Source of the DNA: Yoonia sp. G8-12
GTDB lineage: Bacteria > Pseudomonadota > Alphaproteobacteria > Rhodobacterales > Rhodobacteraceae
NCBI RefSeq assembly: GCF_038443675.1
Contig: NZ_CP151762.1
Location: forward strand, 3,162,001-3,226,000
Reading direction: 5' to 3'
Length of the DNA: 64,000 nt
Part shown: piece by piece, positions 42,948-51,606 of the stretch
Layout of the letters: each line of letters begins with the position of its first letter
Position numbering within the stretch: position 1 is the first letter of the stretch
Notes under the pieces: generated by a model
The model's database searches: none
Told to the model about the DNA's origin: nothing
What the model saw: the letters and a program-made list of their open reading frames with translations, nothing else
Program-made: the position numbers and the translations under genes

Positions 42948-44024
42948 ATGAAACTGACCATCGTTATCGCAGCTATTCTTGCTATGGCCATTCCGCTGCA
43001 TGCCCAAAACACCGAGGTTTTGACCCCGTCAGGCGATGTAGCCCCGATAAGGGCGGTCAAGTTGATCCGCTTGGAGGGCGAGGCCGCACAGCTAGAGCGT
43101 GTCTTTTTTGGGCAGGTTGCAGCGCGCGAGACGCTTGATCTTTCGTTTGAGGTCGGCGGACGGCTAGTCATGTTTGATGCCCAAGAAGGGCAGTTCCTGG
43201 ACGAGGGCATCCAGATTGCGGCGCTGGATCTGGCACCATTCGAGCGCGCTGTAGAACGCGCAACGCTCCAATTGGCGCAGGCCAACCGCGACCTGACGCG
43301 CGCGCAGACGCTAGTCCAATCGAATGCTGCCTCTGCAACACAGGCTGAAAACGCTGAAACTGCCCGTGATTTGGCAGCCGTGTCTCTGCGCGAGGCCACA
43401 GATGCCCTTGCGGATGCAGCGTTGCATGCCCCGTTCCGTGCGCTGGTCGCGTCCCGTCTGACGCCCAATTTCGCCAATGTATCGCCCGGACAACCCATCG
43501 TGCGCTTGCATGATATGTCCGAGGTTCGCGTTGAAATCGACGTGCCTGAGCGCTTGTTTCAAAGCCTGTCGGATGTCACAGGCATCAGTTTTGTTGGCAC
43601 GTCCCCCTTGTTTGATGGCGAAGTGCCCCTGACTTTGCGTGAATTCAACGCCGAGACGCAAAGCATTGGACAAAGCTACCGCGTCACGCTCGCTTTGCCG
43701 TCCACCCAAGTGCCCACGGCGATTATTCCAGGCGCATCAATGACCGTCACTGCGCGCTTGCGCAGCAGCAACGCCACGGCCATTACACTGCCCCCGTCCG
43801 CCGTTACGATGACAAGTGATGGCGCGCAGGTCATGGTTTACACGCCCAATGCTGGTGATGAAAACGGAACTGTTGGTCTGGTGCCAGTGAGCGTTGCCTC
43901 TGCCAATGGCACGCAGATCACTGTCACTGGCCTTGGGCCAAACCAGTGGATCGTTGGTGCGGGCATCCAAATGCTGCAGGAGGGCGAAACTGTGCGCCCA
44001 TTCACTGGCATGAGTGTGGAGTAG
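42948..44024 (+). CDS. RND efflux transporter periplasmic adaptor subunit
   Basis: A 358-residue membrane-fusion protein. The signal peptide is MKLTIVIAAILAMAIPLHAQ. The mature part has a lipoyl-like half (RETLDLSFEVGGRLVMFDAQ followed by EGQFLDEGIQIAALDL), a helical hairpin (QLAQANRDLTRAQTLVQSNA onward, then AAVSLREATDALADAALHAP), the second lipoyl half (FRALVASRLTPNFANVSPGQ) and the beta-barrel/MP domains. It links an inner-membrane RND pump to an outer-membrane channel. No TolC-like gene is present. An AGAAGG ribosome site is present, and the RND pump gene starts 4 bases after its stop. Confidence 0.92.
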   Translation: MKLTIVIAAILAMAIPLHAQNTEVLTPSGDVAPIRAVKLIRLEGEAAQLERVFFGQVAARETLDLSFEVGGRLVMFDAQEGQFLDEGIQIAALDLAPFERAVERATLQLAQANRDLTRAQTLVQSNAASATQAENAETARDLAAVSLREATDALADAALHAPFRALVASRLTPNFANVSPGQPIVRLHDMSEVRVEIDVPERLFQSLSDVTGISFVGTSPLFDGEVPLTLREFNAETQSIGQSYRVTLALPSTQVPTAIIPGASMTVTARLRSSNATAITLPPSAVTMTSDGAQVMVYTPNAGDENGTVGLVPVSVASANGTQITVTGLGPNQWIVGAGIQMLQEGETVRPFTGMSVE

Positions 44025-44028
44025 GCTG

Positions 44029-47000
44029 ATGAAAATCGCGCGTTTCTCTATTGAGTACCCGATCTATACGTGGCTTTTCATGGCGTTCGCCCTGATCGGG
44101 GGCGCGGTGGGTTATCTGTCAGTGGGCAAGTTGGAGGACCCCACATTTACCCTTAAATCCGCGTTGGTCATTACGCCCTATCCGGGGGCGACTGCCGCAG
44201 AGGTGGCGACCGAAATTTCAGAAGTGCTCGAAGCTGAAATCCAACAAATGGACGAGATTAAGACGGTCACTTCCCGCAACACCCAAGGGAGTTCCGTGAT
44301 TGAGGTCGAAGTTGAGGACCGATTTGGCGGGGATGAATTGCCGCAGATATGGGATGATTTGCGCGACCGGGTCGCTGATGCCCGCGCCTCACTGCCCTCT
44401 GGTTCATTGCCATCCATCGTCAACGACGACTTTGGTGATGTGTTTGGTATTCTTTATGCGGTCTCTGCGCCCGGGTTTTCGGATGCAGAAATATGGGACA
44501 TCGCAACTTTTATGCGTCGCGATCTGCTGACAGTCGAGGGGGTCGCCAACGTCGAAATCCAAGGTTTGCCCAAAGAGGCGATTTTTGTCGAACCTTCGTC
44601 GCAGATCGTGTCATCCCTTGGGATTGATCCGGGGCTGATTATCGGGGCAATCAGTGCGTCCACCGCGATCAACCCGACAGGTTTCGTCAGCAATGGTAGC
44701 GCCAATCTGCGCATCGAAGGCCCATCTGCCGAGGACAGTGTCAGCGAAATAAGCGGTCTGACATTCGGATTTCAGGGCGAGGTTCTTAACCTGCTTGATA
44801 TCGCGCAAGTGACCCGTGGTCGTGTCGACGACCCTGACCATATTCTGCGCCACAATGGGCAAGAGGTATTCACTCTTGGCGTGTCGGGGCTGCTGTCCGA
44901 GAACATTGTGACAGTCGGCCAAAGGGTTGAGGCGGAGTTGCAGATCCTAGAGGATCTTTTGCCGGTGGGCGTTACAGTCACGCCGATCTACGAACAACAC
45001 CGCGTTGTTGATGATGCCAATGGAAATTTTCTTGTGTCGCTGGCAATGTCCGTTGGCGTCGTGATCGGTGTTTTGGCGCTGTTCATGGGACCGCGCGCCG
45101 CTGTCGTTGTCGGTGTGTCATTGTTGCTGACCGTGACCGCAACCTTCTTTTTTATGTATCTGTTTGACGTCAAAGTTGAGCGGATCAGCCTCGGTGCATT
45201 GATCATCGCGATGGGCATGCTGGTCGACAATGGCATCGTGATTGCCGAAGGCATGCAACAAGAAATGCGCAAAGGGCGCACATCGCGCGAAGCCGCCGAT
45301 ACTGCTGCGCAGAAAACCCAGATCCCGCTACTGGGTGCGACGATCATCGGCATCATGGCTTTTGCGGGCATCGGGTTGTCACCAGATGCGACGGGCGAAT
45401 TTATGTTCTCACTTTTTGCCGTCATCGCGATTTCGCTATTGTTGTCTTGGCTCGTGGCAGTGACGGTCACCCCCCTGCTTGGTCATTACCTGTTTAAAAC
45501 GGGTGGCTTGACCGGCGATGATACCGGCTACAACGGCCCCGTCTTTCGTGCCTATGGTGGTGTGGTGCGCTGGGCGCTCAAACTACGGTGGTTGGTCATT
45601 GCGGGGCTGATCGGCACGACGGTTGCTTGTGTGATGGCTTTCGCGCAGGTGAAACAGCAGTTCTTTCCACCCGCGACGACGCCCTTATTCTATCTTGAAT
45701 ACAAAGCCGCCCAAGGCACTGCGATCGGCGAAGTTTCAGACGACCTGAGCATCATCGAGGACTGGCTTTTGGCCCGTGATGATGTTGCGGGTGTCACGGC
45801 AACCATCGGCCAAGGCCTGACGCGTTTTATCCTCACTTATAATCCTGCGCGTGCCGATAGCTCTTACGGGCAATTGGTAATCCGCGCGACTTCTGCAGAG
45901 GTAATTCCGGCCTTGCGCGCCGAATTGGACCAGTTTGGGATCACAGCCCTGCCTTGGGCTGAACTGCAAACAAAGCGGATCATCTATGGTCCGCCTGTCA
46001 GTTCCGACATCGAGGCACGGTTCTCTGGCCCCGATCCAGAAGTGCTGCGTGCGCTGGCTGTGCAAGCTGAAGGTGTCCTTCGCACCGCAACGCCCCTCTT
46101 GCATAGTGAACATAGCGACTGGCGCGAGCGCGAAATCATCACGCGTCCAATCTATGCCGAGGACCGCGCCCAAGCGGCTGGGATCGCGCGCAGTGATGTG
46201 GCAAATGCCATTGCGCTGGCCACAAACGGGATACCCGCAGGCACCTACCGCGAGCGTGACCGCTTGATCGACATCATCGTGCGCACGCCGCGCGAAGAAA
46301 CGGCACGTGACGGGCAACTCTTGGACCAGATTGTCTATTCCAATGCAATTGGTGGCTATCTGCCCCTAAGCCAAGTCATCGACGGGTTTGTCGTTGTGGC
46401 CGAAAATGCGGTGATCGAGCGGCGCAACCGTGTTCCGACACTTACGGTGCAAGCCAATGTCATCGACGGGTTGACGCCACCAACCGTCTTTGCCGAAATT
46501 CGGCCCTTGATCGAAGCGATTGATCTACCGGCAGGCTACAGCCTTGAATGGGGTGGTGAATTTGAAAGCGCGGGCGAGGCACAGGCATCGCTGGGCCGTC
46601 AAATGCCACTCGCGTTCGGCACCATGTTGCTGATTACCATCCTCTTGTTCGGCAAACTGCGGCAAACTGCAGTCATCTGGACGATTGTCCCTATGGCAAT
46701 CAATGGGGTGGCCCTTGGGCTGCTTTTTGCGAACCTTGCGTTCAGCTTTACCGCAATGCTGGGGCTGCTATCGCTGTCAGGTATGCTGATCAAGAACGCC
46801 ATTGTGCTGGTCGAGGAAATTGATGCGCAAAAAGCGGACGGACTGCCGCAAGATAAAGCGATTATTACAGCTAGCGTCAGTCGTCTGCGTCCCGTCGTCT
46901 TGGCGGCGGGTACCACAATCTTGGGCATGCTGCCGCTGTTGGCAGATGGTTTCTTTGCCGCGATGGCGGTGACGATCATGGGCGGTTTGGGGTTCGCGTC

Positions 47001-47100
47001 GATCCTGACGTTGATCGGAGTGCCGGTGCTCTATCACACTTATTTGCGCAAGGAGCGCCGCGCGGACCAACGGGCGGCCCGTGAAATGGCGGTGGCGTAG
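44029..47100 (+). CDS. RND efflux transporter permease subunit (AcrB/CusA superfamily, HAE1-like)
   Basis: A 1023-residue inner-membrane proton-driven pump with the standard duplicated layout: one helix, a large periplasmic loop (PYPGATAAEVATEISEVLEA region), helices 2-6, a second helix at 7 (LKLRWLVIAGLIGTTVACVM), a second loop and the final helices. The conserved intramembrane segment near residue 400 is LGALIIAMGMLVDNGIVIAE, with the proton-relay aspartate. FPPATTPLFYLEYKAAQGTA is a typical second-loop start. The ATG at 44029 follows GAGTAGGCTG. The size is normal. Substrate is unknown; antibiotics, metals or fatty acids are possible. It is regulated with the adaptor by the divergent TetR. 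Confidence 0.94.
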   Translation: MKIARFSIEYPIYTWLFMAFALIGGAVGYLSVGKLEDPTFTLKSALVITPYPGATAAEVATEISEVLEAEIQQMDEIKTVTSRNTQGSSVIEVEVEDRFGGDELPQIWDDLRDRVADARASLPSGSLPSIVNDDFGDVFGILYAVSAPGFSDAEIWDIATFMRRDLLTVEGVANVEIQGLPKEAIFVEPSSQIVSSLGIDPGLIIGAISASTAINPTGFVSNGSANLRIEGPSAEDSVSEISGLTFGFQGEVLNLLDIAQVTRGRVDDPDHILRHNGQEVFTLGVSGLLSENIVTVGQRVEAELQILEDLLPVGVTVTPIYEQHRVVDDANGNFLVSLAMSVGVVIGVLALFMGPRAAVVVGVSLLLTVTATFFFMYLFDVKVERISLGALIIAMGMLVDNGIVIAEGMQQEMRKGRTSREAADTAAQKTQIPLLGATIIGIMAFAGIGLSPDATGEFMFSLFAVIAISLLLSWLVAVTVTPLLGHYLFKTGGLTGDDTGYNGPVFRAYGGVVRWALKLRWLVIAGLIGTTVACVMAFAQVKQQFFPPATTPLFYLEYKAAQGTAIGEVSDDLSIIEDWLLARDDVAGVTATIGQGLTRFILTYNPARADSSYGQLVIRATSAEVIPALRAELDQFGITALPWAELQTKRIIYGPPVSSDIEARFSGPDPEVLRALAVQAEGVLRTATPLLHSEHSDWREREIITRPIYAEDRAQAAGIARSDVANAIALATNGIPAGTYRERDRLIDIIVRTPREETARDGQLLDQIVYSNAIGGYLPLSQVIDGFVVVAENAVIERRNRVPTLTVQANVIDGLTPPTVFAEIRPLIEAIDLPAGYSLEWGGEFESAGEAQASLGRQMPLAFGTMLLITILLFGKLRQTAVIWTIVPMAINGVALGLLFANLAFSFTAMLGLLSLSGMLIKNAIVLVEEIDAQKADGLPQDKAIITASVSRLRPVVLAAGTTILGMLPLLADGFFAAMAVTIMGGLGFASILTLIGVPVLYHTYLRKERRADQRAAREMAVA

Positions 47101-47125
47101 TCGCGTTATCCCGCCAGAGTGTTTC

Positions 47126-47326
47126 TTACCGGTCGCCACGTGTTAGAGCGATAGGATATGGAAATTCCGCGGTCGCGGGGTCTGTTGGTGCGGCACTGAC
47201 TTGCAGAGCTGTCAGGCTTGCCACGTTGGCCGGCGAGGGGTTGTTGATCGTATCTGCATGCGCATCAGCAAATAAAGCCATGGCAAGAAATGCGAGTGCA
47301 GTTGCAGGTGTAAGCGTGCGGAACAT
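47126..47326 (-). CDS. small secreted protein of unknown function
   Basis: A 66-residue predicted exported peptide. A signal sequence (MFRTLTPATALAFLAMALFA followed by DAHA) is cleaved before DTINNPSPANVAS, leaving about 42 residues with no cysteine. GAGAG lies upstream of the ATG at 47326; a start at 47341 would add five residues. I do not recognise a family. It lies downstream of periplasmic MsrB on the same strand, 50 bases away, so it may belong to the stress cluster controlled by the ECF sigma factor. It is convergent with the RND pump gene. Confidence 0.6.
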   Translation of the reverse strand: MFRTLTPATALAFLAMALFADAHADTINNPSPANVASLTALQVSAAPTDPATAEFPYPIALTRGDR

Positions 47327-47376
47327 GGTGTTTTCTCTCATTGGCGGAAATCAAATATCGGCGTTGCTGGCGCAGG

Positions 47377-47832
47377 TCACAGTTTGAAAACGAGGCTGAC
47401 CCCGTTCAAACAATGCCGTTTGCCGGTTGGCTGGGGGCCATCATCAAAGATATGTCCCAAGTGTGAGCCGCAGCGGCGGCAGTGCACTTCTGTACGGGTG
47501 GCAAACAGGGAATTGTCAGGTTTTGTTCTGATGGCGTCTGGCAAATTGTCCCAAAAGCTGGGCCAGCCAGTGCCGCTGTCATACTTCTGTGCAGAGCTAT
47601 AGACTGCTAGATCACATCCTTTGCAGTGATATGTCCCTGTCCGGGTCTCTTTATCCAGCGGGCTACTGAAGGGCCGTTCGGTCGCCTCTTCACGCATCAC
47701 GGCATACTCAAGGTCGTTCAACATGGAACGCCATTGCGCATCCGTGCGTGTCACTTCAAATGTGCCAGTTTCCCCGAAAGTACGTGTGGCCGTCAGAGCC
47801 AATAGTCCTGTGAGTACAGTGCGGCGTTGCAT
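47377..47832 (-). CDS. msrB: exported peptide-methionine (R)-S-oxide reductase
   Basis: A 151-residue MsrB enzyme that repairs methionine-R-sulfoxide. The N-terminus MQRRTVLTGLLALTATRTFG has a Tat-like twin-arginine signal, so it is probably periplasmic. Zinc-binding pairs are CKGCDLAVY and HCRRCGSHLGH, the fold signature is SGTGWPSFWDNLPDAIRTKP, and the catalytic cysteine is in RHCLNGVSLVFKL near the C-terminus. The ATG at 47832 has a perfect GGAGGA site. An in-frame start at 47970 would overlap the fasciclin gene. The gene follows the fasciclin gene by 80 bases and is probably part of the ECF-controlled set. Confidence 0.92.
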   Translation of the reverse strand: MQRRTVLTGLLALTATRTFGETGTFEVTRTDAQWRSMLNDLEYAVMREEATERPFSSPLDKETRTGTYHCKGCDLAVYSSAQKYDSGTGWPSFWDNLPDAIRTKPDNSLFATRTEVHCRRCGSHLGHIFDDGPQPTGKRHCLNGVSLVFKL

Positions 47833-47911
47833 TTGATATCCTCCGTTGCGTTTGAAAGTAGTTCCCCCTGCATCTGCGGGGGGAACCGTAATGCGAAGCG
47901 GCGTCGTGTGC

Positions 47912-48475
47912 TTATTTTGGAACAAGCACCGCGTTGACCACGTGGATGACGCCATTGGATTGCTTGACATCAGCCGTCGTCACAAGGGATGCGTTGCCGC
48001 TCTCGTCGTAGATGTAGACTTTACCGCCCAGCACCTGTGCGGAAAGCGCATCACCTGATACCGCGTTGAAGTGATAAAATCCATCAGAGCTGGCTTGCGC
48101 GGCAGCAATAATGTCTGCTGCCGACCAATCACCGGCCACGACATGTGCTGTCAGCACTTTTTGCAGCATGGCTTTGTTTTCAGGCATCAGAAGCGTATCG
48201 ACGGTGCCCGCAGGCAGAGCGGCAAATGCATCATTGACTGGAGCAAAAACCGTAAACGGGCCTTCGCTTTGAAGTGTCTCTACCAGATCGGCAGCTTGCA
48301 CAGCGGCCACCAGTGTTGTGTGGATCGGCGAATTCACTGCGTTTTCGACAATGTTACGCTCTACCAGCATTTCTGCGCCGCCAACCATTGGGTTCGCCGC
48401 ATGTCCGTCTGCAAAGGCAGCTGTTGATGCCAGAGCGAGCGCCAGTGCGCTAAGTGTTGTCTTGATCAATGTCAT
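47912..48475 (-). CDS. secreted fasciclin (FAS1) domain protein
   Basis: A 187-residue exported protein. The signal peptide MTLIKTTLSALALALASTAA (FA) precedes DGHAANPMVGGAEMLVERNI, then a single FAS1 domain with NSPIHTTLVAAVQAADLVET, GPFTVFAPVNDAFAALPAGT and the end SNGVIHVVNAVLVPK. FAS1 domains mediate adhesion or act as secreted antigens (MPT70-like). A strong AAGGAGA site supports the ATG at 48475. An upstream in-frame ATG would add 98 residues of noise. Fasciclin genes are repeatedly found beside SigK/RskA-type sigma/anti-sigma pairs and are then targets of the sigma factor, which fits this location. Confidence 0.92.
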   Translation of the reverse strand: MTLIKTTLSALALALASTAAFADGHAANPMVGGAEMLVERNIVENAVNSPIHTTLVAAVQAADLVETLQSEGPFTVFAPVNDAFAALPAGTVDTLLMPENKAMLQKVLTAHVVAGDWSAADIIAAAQASSDGFYHFNAVSGDALSAQVLGGKVYIYDESGNASLVTTADVKQSNGVIHVVNAVLVPK

Positions 48476-48572
48476 TTTGTGTCTCCTTGAAAAATTGACC
48501 GCATCAAAGCGGCATACAAAGAGGCACGGAACGGTCAGTGAAATAGTTTCACCAATCCCGAATCTAATTTTT

Positions 48573-49265
48573 CTAAATTGAGATAACGGCACCTGCCGCC
48601 AAGACGTCACCTGTGGGCGCACCAGTTGTCGAACCGCCAATGGGTTCGTCACTGATCGCAAGTGTGCCACCGTCGATTTGATCGACCAGCGCGTCAGGGA
48701 GCGTAATATCGGTAGACGCCTGATCCGGCAAAACACCCAACGAGACCGGTGCAGCAGCCCCTTCAGCAATCAGCCAAAGTTCAAGTACGCGTCCCGGACG
48801 GGCAGTTCCCGCCAGTTGATCAATCCGCAAGACACCCGCTTCAGGTGAATAGCTGGCACGCACGACAAGTGATTGGTCTTCCGCGGCGATGTTGGCCGCA
48901 AAACGAGGTGTAAACGCTATTGTTTCGTCACCTGGCGGCACAACAACAAGCACGGCCAGTCCGAGTACCAACGCAGCACCAGCACCCGCCATCAAACGCC
49001 AGATCGACCATCCGGCACGCGGTTTTTTCGGATCTGCAAACAACAGGGTGTCAATCTTCGCTTTGACCTGCGCCGGTGGCGTTACAGGCTCGATATCATC
49101 GGACAGGACAACAAAATCTGCATTCCACTCGGCCACGATCAGCCGCAAGGCCGGTTCTTTATTCAAGCGATCCTCGAATGCGCTACGCTCGTCCGCATCC
49201 AGCAGATGCAGGGCGTATTCGCCAGCGAGGGGGACGTCATCGTTATGATCGTCAGCGGCAGTCAT
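48573..49265 (-). CDS. anti-sigma factor (RskA/anti-sigma-K family)
   Basis: A 230-residue membrane anti-sigma factor. The cytosolic N-terminus contains AGEYALHLLDADERSAFEDR and a PVTPPAQVKAKIDTLLF segment that would bind the sigma factor. One membrane helix is near residues 90-115 (WRLMAGAGAALVLGLAVLVV). The periplasmic C-terminal RskA domain contains ARPGRVLELWLIAEGAAAPV. The ATG at 49265 overlaps the TGA of the sigma gene (ATGA), which is typical coupling. An in-frame ATG at 49310 lies inside the sigma gene. It would hold the ECF factor inactive until an extracytoplasmic signal triggers its release. Confidence 0.9.
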   Translation of the reverse strand: MTAADDHNDDVPLAGEYALHLLDADERSAFEDRLNKEPALRLIVAEWNADFVVLSDDIEPVTPPAQVKAKIDTLLFADPKKPRAGWSIWRLMAGAGAALVLGLAVLVVVPPGDETIAFTPRFAANIAAEDQSLVVRASYSPEAGVLRIDQLAGTARPGRVLELWLIAEGAAAPVSLGVLPDQASTDITLPDALVDQIDGGTLAISDEPIGGSTTGAPTGDVLAAGAVISI

Positions 49266-49804
49266 CGTGTCAGACAATCTTTCAGGTTTATTAGGCTGCG
49301 GCGCAGCCATGTTCGCATCGTATTCAACGGCACATCATAGCGTGCCGCCAGTTCATTGTAGCTGTACCCGTCAAGATAGGCACCGCGAACCGCATCAGCG
49401 CGGTCCGGTTTCAGCTCATCAAGACATCCGTCAATCTGCTTTCGTTCAGACGATGCAAGCGCTGCGGCCTCGGGTGTCGGGCCGCTGTCTGCCAGATCGT
49501 ATACCTCATCAATATCGACCGAACCTGCTTTGCGCATGCGCAGTCGATCAATGGCAAGGTTGCGCGCAAGCGTAATTAACCATGTCATCGGGCTGTACCC
49601 ATTGGCGGCATATGTGTCGGCCTTCTGCCAGATTTTGACAAAGACCTCTTGCAATGCATCCTCTGCTTCAGCGCGATCATTTAAGATACGCAAGCAGACG
49701 CCAAAAAGTTTCGCGGAAGTTGCATCATAGAGTGCAGAAAACGCAACTCGGTCCCCCAAGCCCACCCGCGCTATCAAATTTTCAACTTCGTCTCGGGTTG
49801 TCAT
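49262..49804 (-). CDS. ECF-type sigma-70 factor (SigK-like)
   Basis: A 180-residue extracytoplasmic-function sigma factor. Region 2 is AFSALYDATSAKLFGVCLRI and EDALQEVFVKIWQKADTYAA followed by NGYSPMTWLITLARNLAIDR. Region 4 is LDELKPDRADAVRGAYLDGY with the recognition helix SYNELAARYDVPLNTMRTWL. The ATG at 49804 has only a weak AGAG site. An in-frame ATG at 50047 would add 81 residues without family resemblance. It overlaps the anti-sigma gene by four bases. Downstream MsrB and fasciclin genes suggest a periplasmic oxidative stress regulon. Confidence 0.9.
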   Translation of the reverse strand: MTTRDEVENLIARVGLGDRVAFSALYDATSAKLFGVCLRILNDRAEAEDALQEVFVKIWQKADTYAANGYSPMTWLITLARNLAIDRLRMRKAGSVDIDEVYDLADSGPTPEAAALASSERKQIDGCLDELKPDRADAVRGAYLDGYSYNELAARYDVPLNTMRTWLRRSLINLKDCLTR

Positions 49805-50191
49805 GAGAACTCTTTTTGCTTGGCTTCGCCTGCGTACCAAAGGATTGCGTGATGGGGAAGAGCGCTGTTTGACCCACATCTTGGCAAGCGCCCGAGAAGG
49901 GACCCCGGGGTCCTCGCAGGCGGTACAAATACGGCTGATATGTAAATATCCAGTCAATCGTGAAGTCCCCCACCGCGTGATGAAGGTTGATTGGCAGCCA
50001 TTCCTCGACGCAAGCATCATTCCGTTTGACGATGTTCCCGAAACCAATTACCTCGTTCATCACCAGGGGCGCTGAAAAGCTGAGACGTACCCTTTGAACC
50101 TGAACCAGATAATGCTGGCGGAGGGAGGTCGTATGTTTTTGCGCTTCGCATATCTCATTGCCTCTTTTTGTCTGCGAAAAGAGGAATGATC
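49805..50191. other. divergent regulatory region with TPP riboswitch
   Basis: About 385 bases between the ECF gene (minus) and thiM (plus). The right part contains the TPP riboswitch at 50061-50130, listed separately. The left part should hold the sigma promoter. No gene is visible. Confidence 0.7.
50061..50130 (+). promoter_or_regulatory. thiamine pyrophosphate (TPP) riboswitch
   Basis: The classic THI-box is readable: CTGAGA at 50080-50085, ACCCTTTGAACCTGA at 50089-50103 and the downstream half ATAATGCTGGCGGAGGGA at 50109-50126. It is in the leader of thiM, about 60 bases before the start. When TPP binds, expression of the thiM-thiE-thiD-thiY-tenA-thiZ-thiX operon would fall. The match in order and spacing is unmistakable. 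Confidence 0.95.
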
Positions 50192-50965
50192 ATGGCCCCA
50201 TCCGACCTTCTTACAGCTCTGCGAAACCAGAACCCGTTGGTTCATTGCATCACAAATTATGTGGCGATGAATATCGCAGCAAATGTCGTTCTGGCAGCCG
50301 GTGCATCGCCTGCAATGGTCCACGCGCCTGAAGAAATGACTGATTTCACACCCATCTGTGGTGCGTTGACCATCAATATCGGAACGTTGTCTGCCCCTTG
50401 GCTTGCCGGCATGACTGCGGCGGTGGCGGTTGCCAATACACATAACATTCCGTGGGTTCTCGACCCGGTTGCGCATTTCATCTCGGATTACCGCAAACAA
50501 GCAGCCAAGGAATTGCTGGCACTCAGCCCTGCAATTGTGCGTGGTAATGCGTCTGAAATACTGGCCCTAGCGGGCGAAGCCGGGGCTGGAAAAGGGGTCG
50601 ATAGCGGAGACAGTGTGACAGCCGCACAAGGCGCTGCAAAGGCGCTTGCAATTCAGTTTGGCACCGTCGTGGCGATCACGGGACCCGTTGATTATCTGAC
50701 CGACGGCCACCGCGAGGCAGCGGTATCAGGTGGCTCTGACTTGATGCCTCAGGTCACTGCACTGGGCTGTTCACAAACGGCGTTGATGGGGGCCTATGTC
50801 GCAACAGGTCCTGCATTTGATGCGGCCCTTTCCGCTCTCGCACACTTCAAAGTCGCCGGGACTGCCGCCGCAAAACTGGCACAAGGGCCCGGTAGCTTTC
50901 AGATGCATTTCTTGGATGCACTCGCCGCTGCACAGCCTGCCGATTTGGCAAAGGCCATCGGGTAA
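50192..50965 (+). CDS. thiM: hydroxyethylthiazole kinase
   Basis: A 257-residue kinase that phosphorylates hydroxyethylthiazole in thiamine salvage. Signatures are NPLVHCITNYVAMNIAANVV, GASPAMVHAPEEMTDFT and PQVTALGCSQTALMGAYVA, the last carrying the conserved cysteine. AGAGGA lies 6 bases before the ATG at 50192; an ATG six bases earlier (50186) overlaps this site. It is the first gene after the TPP riboswitch. Its TAA overlaps the thiE ATG (TAATG). Its presence and the absence of thiC and thiG in the window point to salvage rather than de novo synthesis here. Confidence 0.95.
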   Translation: MAPSDLLTALRNQNPLVHCITNYVAMNIAANVVLAAGASPAMVHAPEEMTDFTPICGALTINIGTLSAPWLAGMTAAVAVANTHNIPWVLDPVAHFISDYRKQAAKELLALSPAIVRGNASEILALAGEAGAGKGVDSGDSVTAAQGAAKALAIQFGTVVAITGPVDYLTDGHREAAVSGGSDLMPQVTALGCSQTALMGAYVATGPAFDAALSALAHFKVAGTAAAKLAQGPGSFQMHFLDALAAAQPADLAKAIG

Positions 50966-51606
50966 TGGCAGCACTTCGAAATCAATTACGGCTATATCTG
51001 GTCACTGATCCCGAGCTTTGCGCGCAAATTGGCGTTGTAGAGACTGTGCGCCGCGCGGTGGCGGGTGGTGTCACTATGGTGCAGTTGCGCGACAAACACG
51101 CCACGACCGCACAGCGCACCGATTTGGCGGTTGCCCTCAAAGCCGCATTGCAAGGGACCGGCGTGCCGCTATTGATCAACGATGATGTGGTCGCTGCCGC
51201 AGCCGCAGATGCGGACGGCGCACATATCGGTCAAGGTGATATCTCAACGGCACAAGCACGCGCTATTCTTGGGCCCGATAAAATCCTCGGGCTATCGTGC
51301 GAAACGCCGCAAACCGTGCGCGATGTTGATCCGCTCATTGTTGACTACCTCGGGCTGGGGCCTGTGTTTGGCACGGCTACGAAAGCCGACCATGCGCAGC
51401 CTACGGGTTTTGATGGCTTGGCGCGATTGATCGCTTTGTCGTCATTGCCAAACGTGGCGATTGGCGGTCTGAAATCTGATCATATCAATGGGGTCATGTC
51501 CAGCGGCGCGGATGGCATGGCCGTTGTGTCCGCTATTTGTGGACAGTCTGATCCACAGGCCGCCGCCCGCGCATTTGACACATTCAAACCGGAGGGCAGG
51601 CCATGA
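50965..51606 (+). CDS. thiE: thiamine-phosphate synthase
   Basis: A 213-residue TIM-barrel enzyme that joins the pyrimidine and thiazole moieties into thiamine phosphate. Features are YLVTDPELCAQIG, VTMVQLRDKHATTAQRTDLA, PLLINDDVVAAAAADADGAH followed by IGQGDISTAQARAIL, GLGPVFGTATKADHAQPTGF and VAIGGLKSDHINGVMSSGAD. Length is normal. Its ATG overlaps thiM's stop and its TGA overlaps the thiD start (ATGA), so the three are translationally coupled. Confidence 0.95.
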   Translation: MAALRNQLRLYLVTDPELCAQIGVVETVRRAVAGGVTMVQLRDKHATTAQRTDLAVALKAALQGTGVPLLINDDVVAAAAADADGAHIGQGDISTAQARAILGPDKILGLSCETPQTVRDVDPLIVDYLGLGPVFGTATKADHAQPTGFDGLARLIALSSLPNVAIGGLKSDHINGVMSSGADGMAVVSAICGQSDPQAAARAFDTFKPEGRP

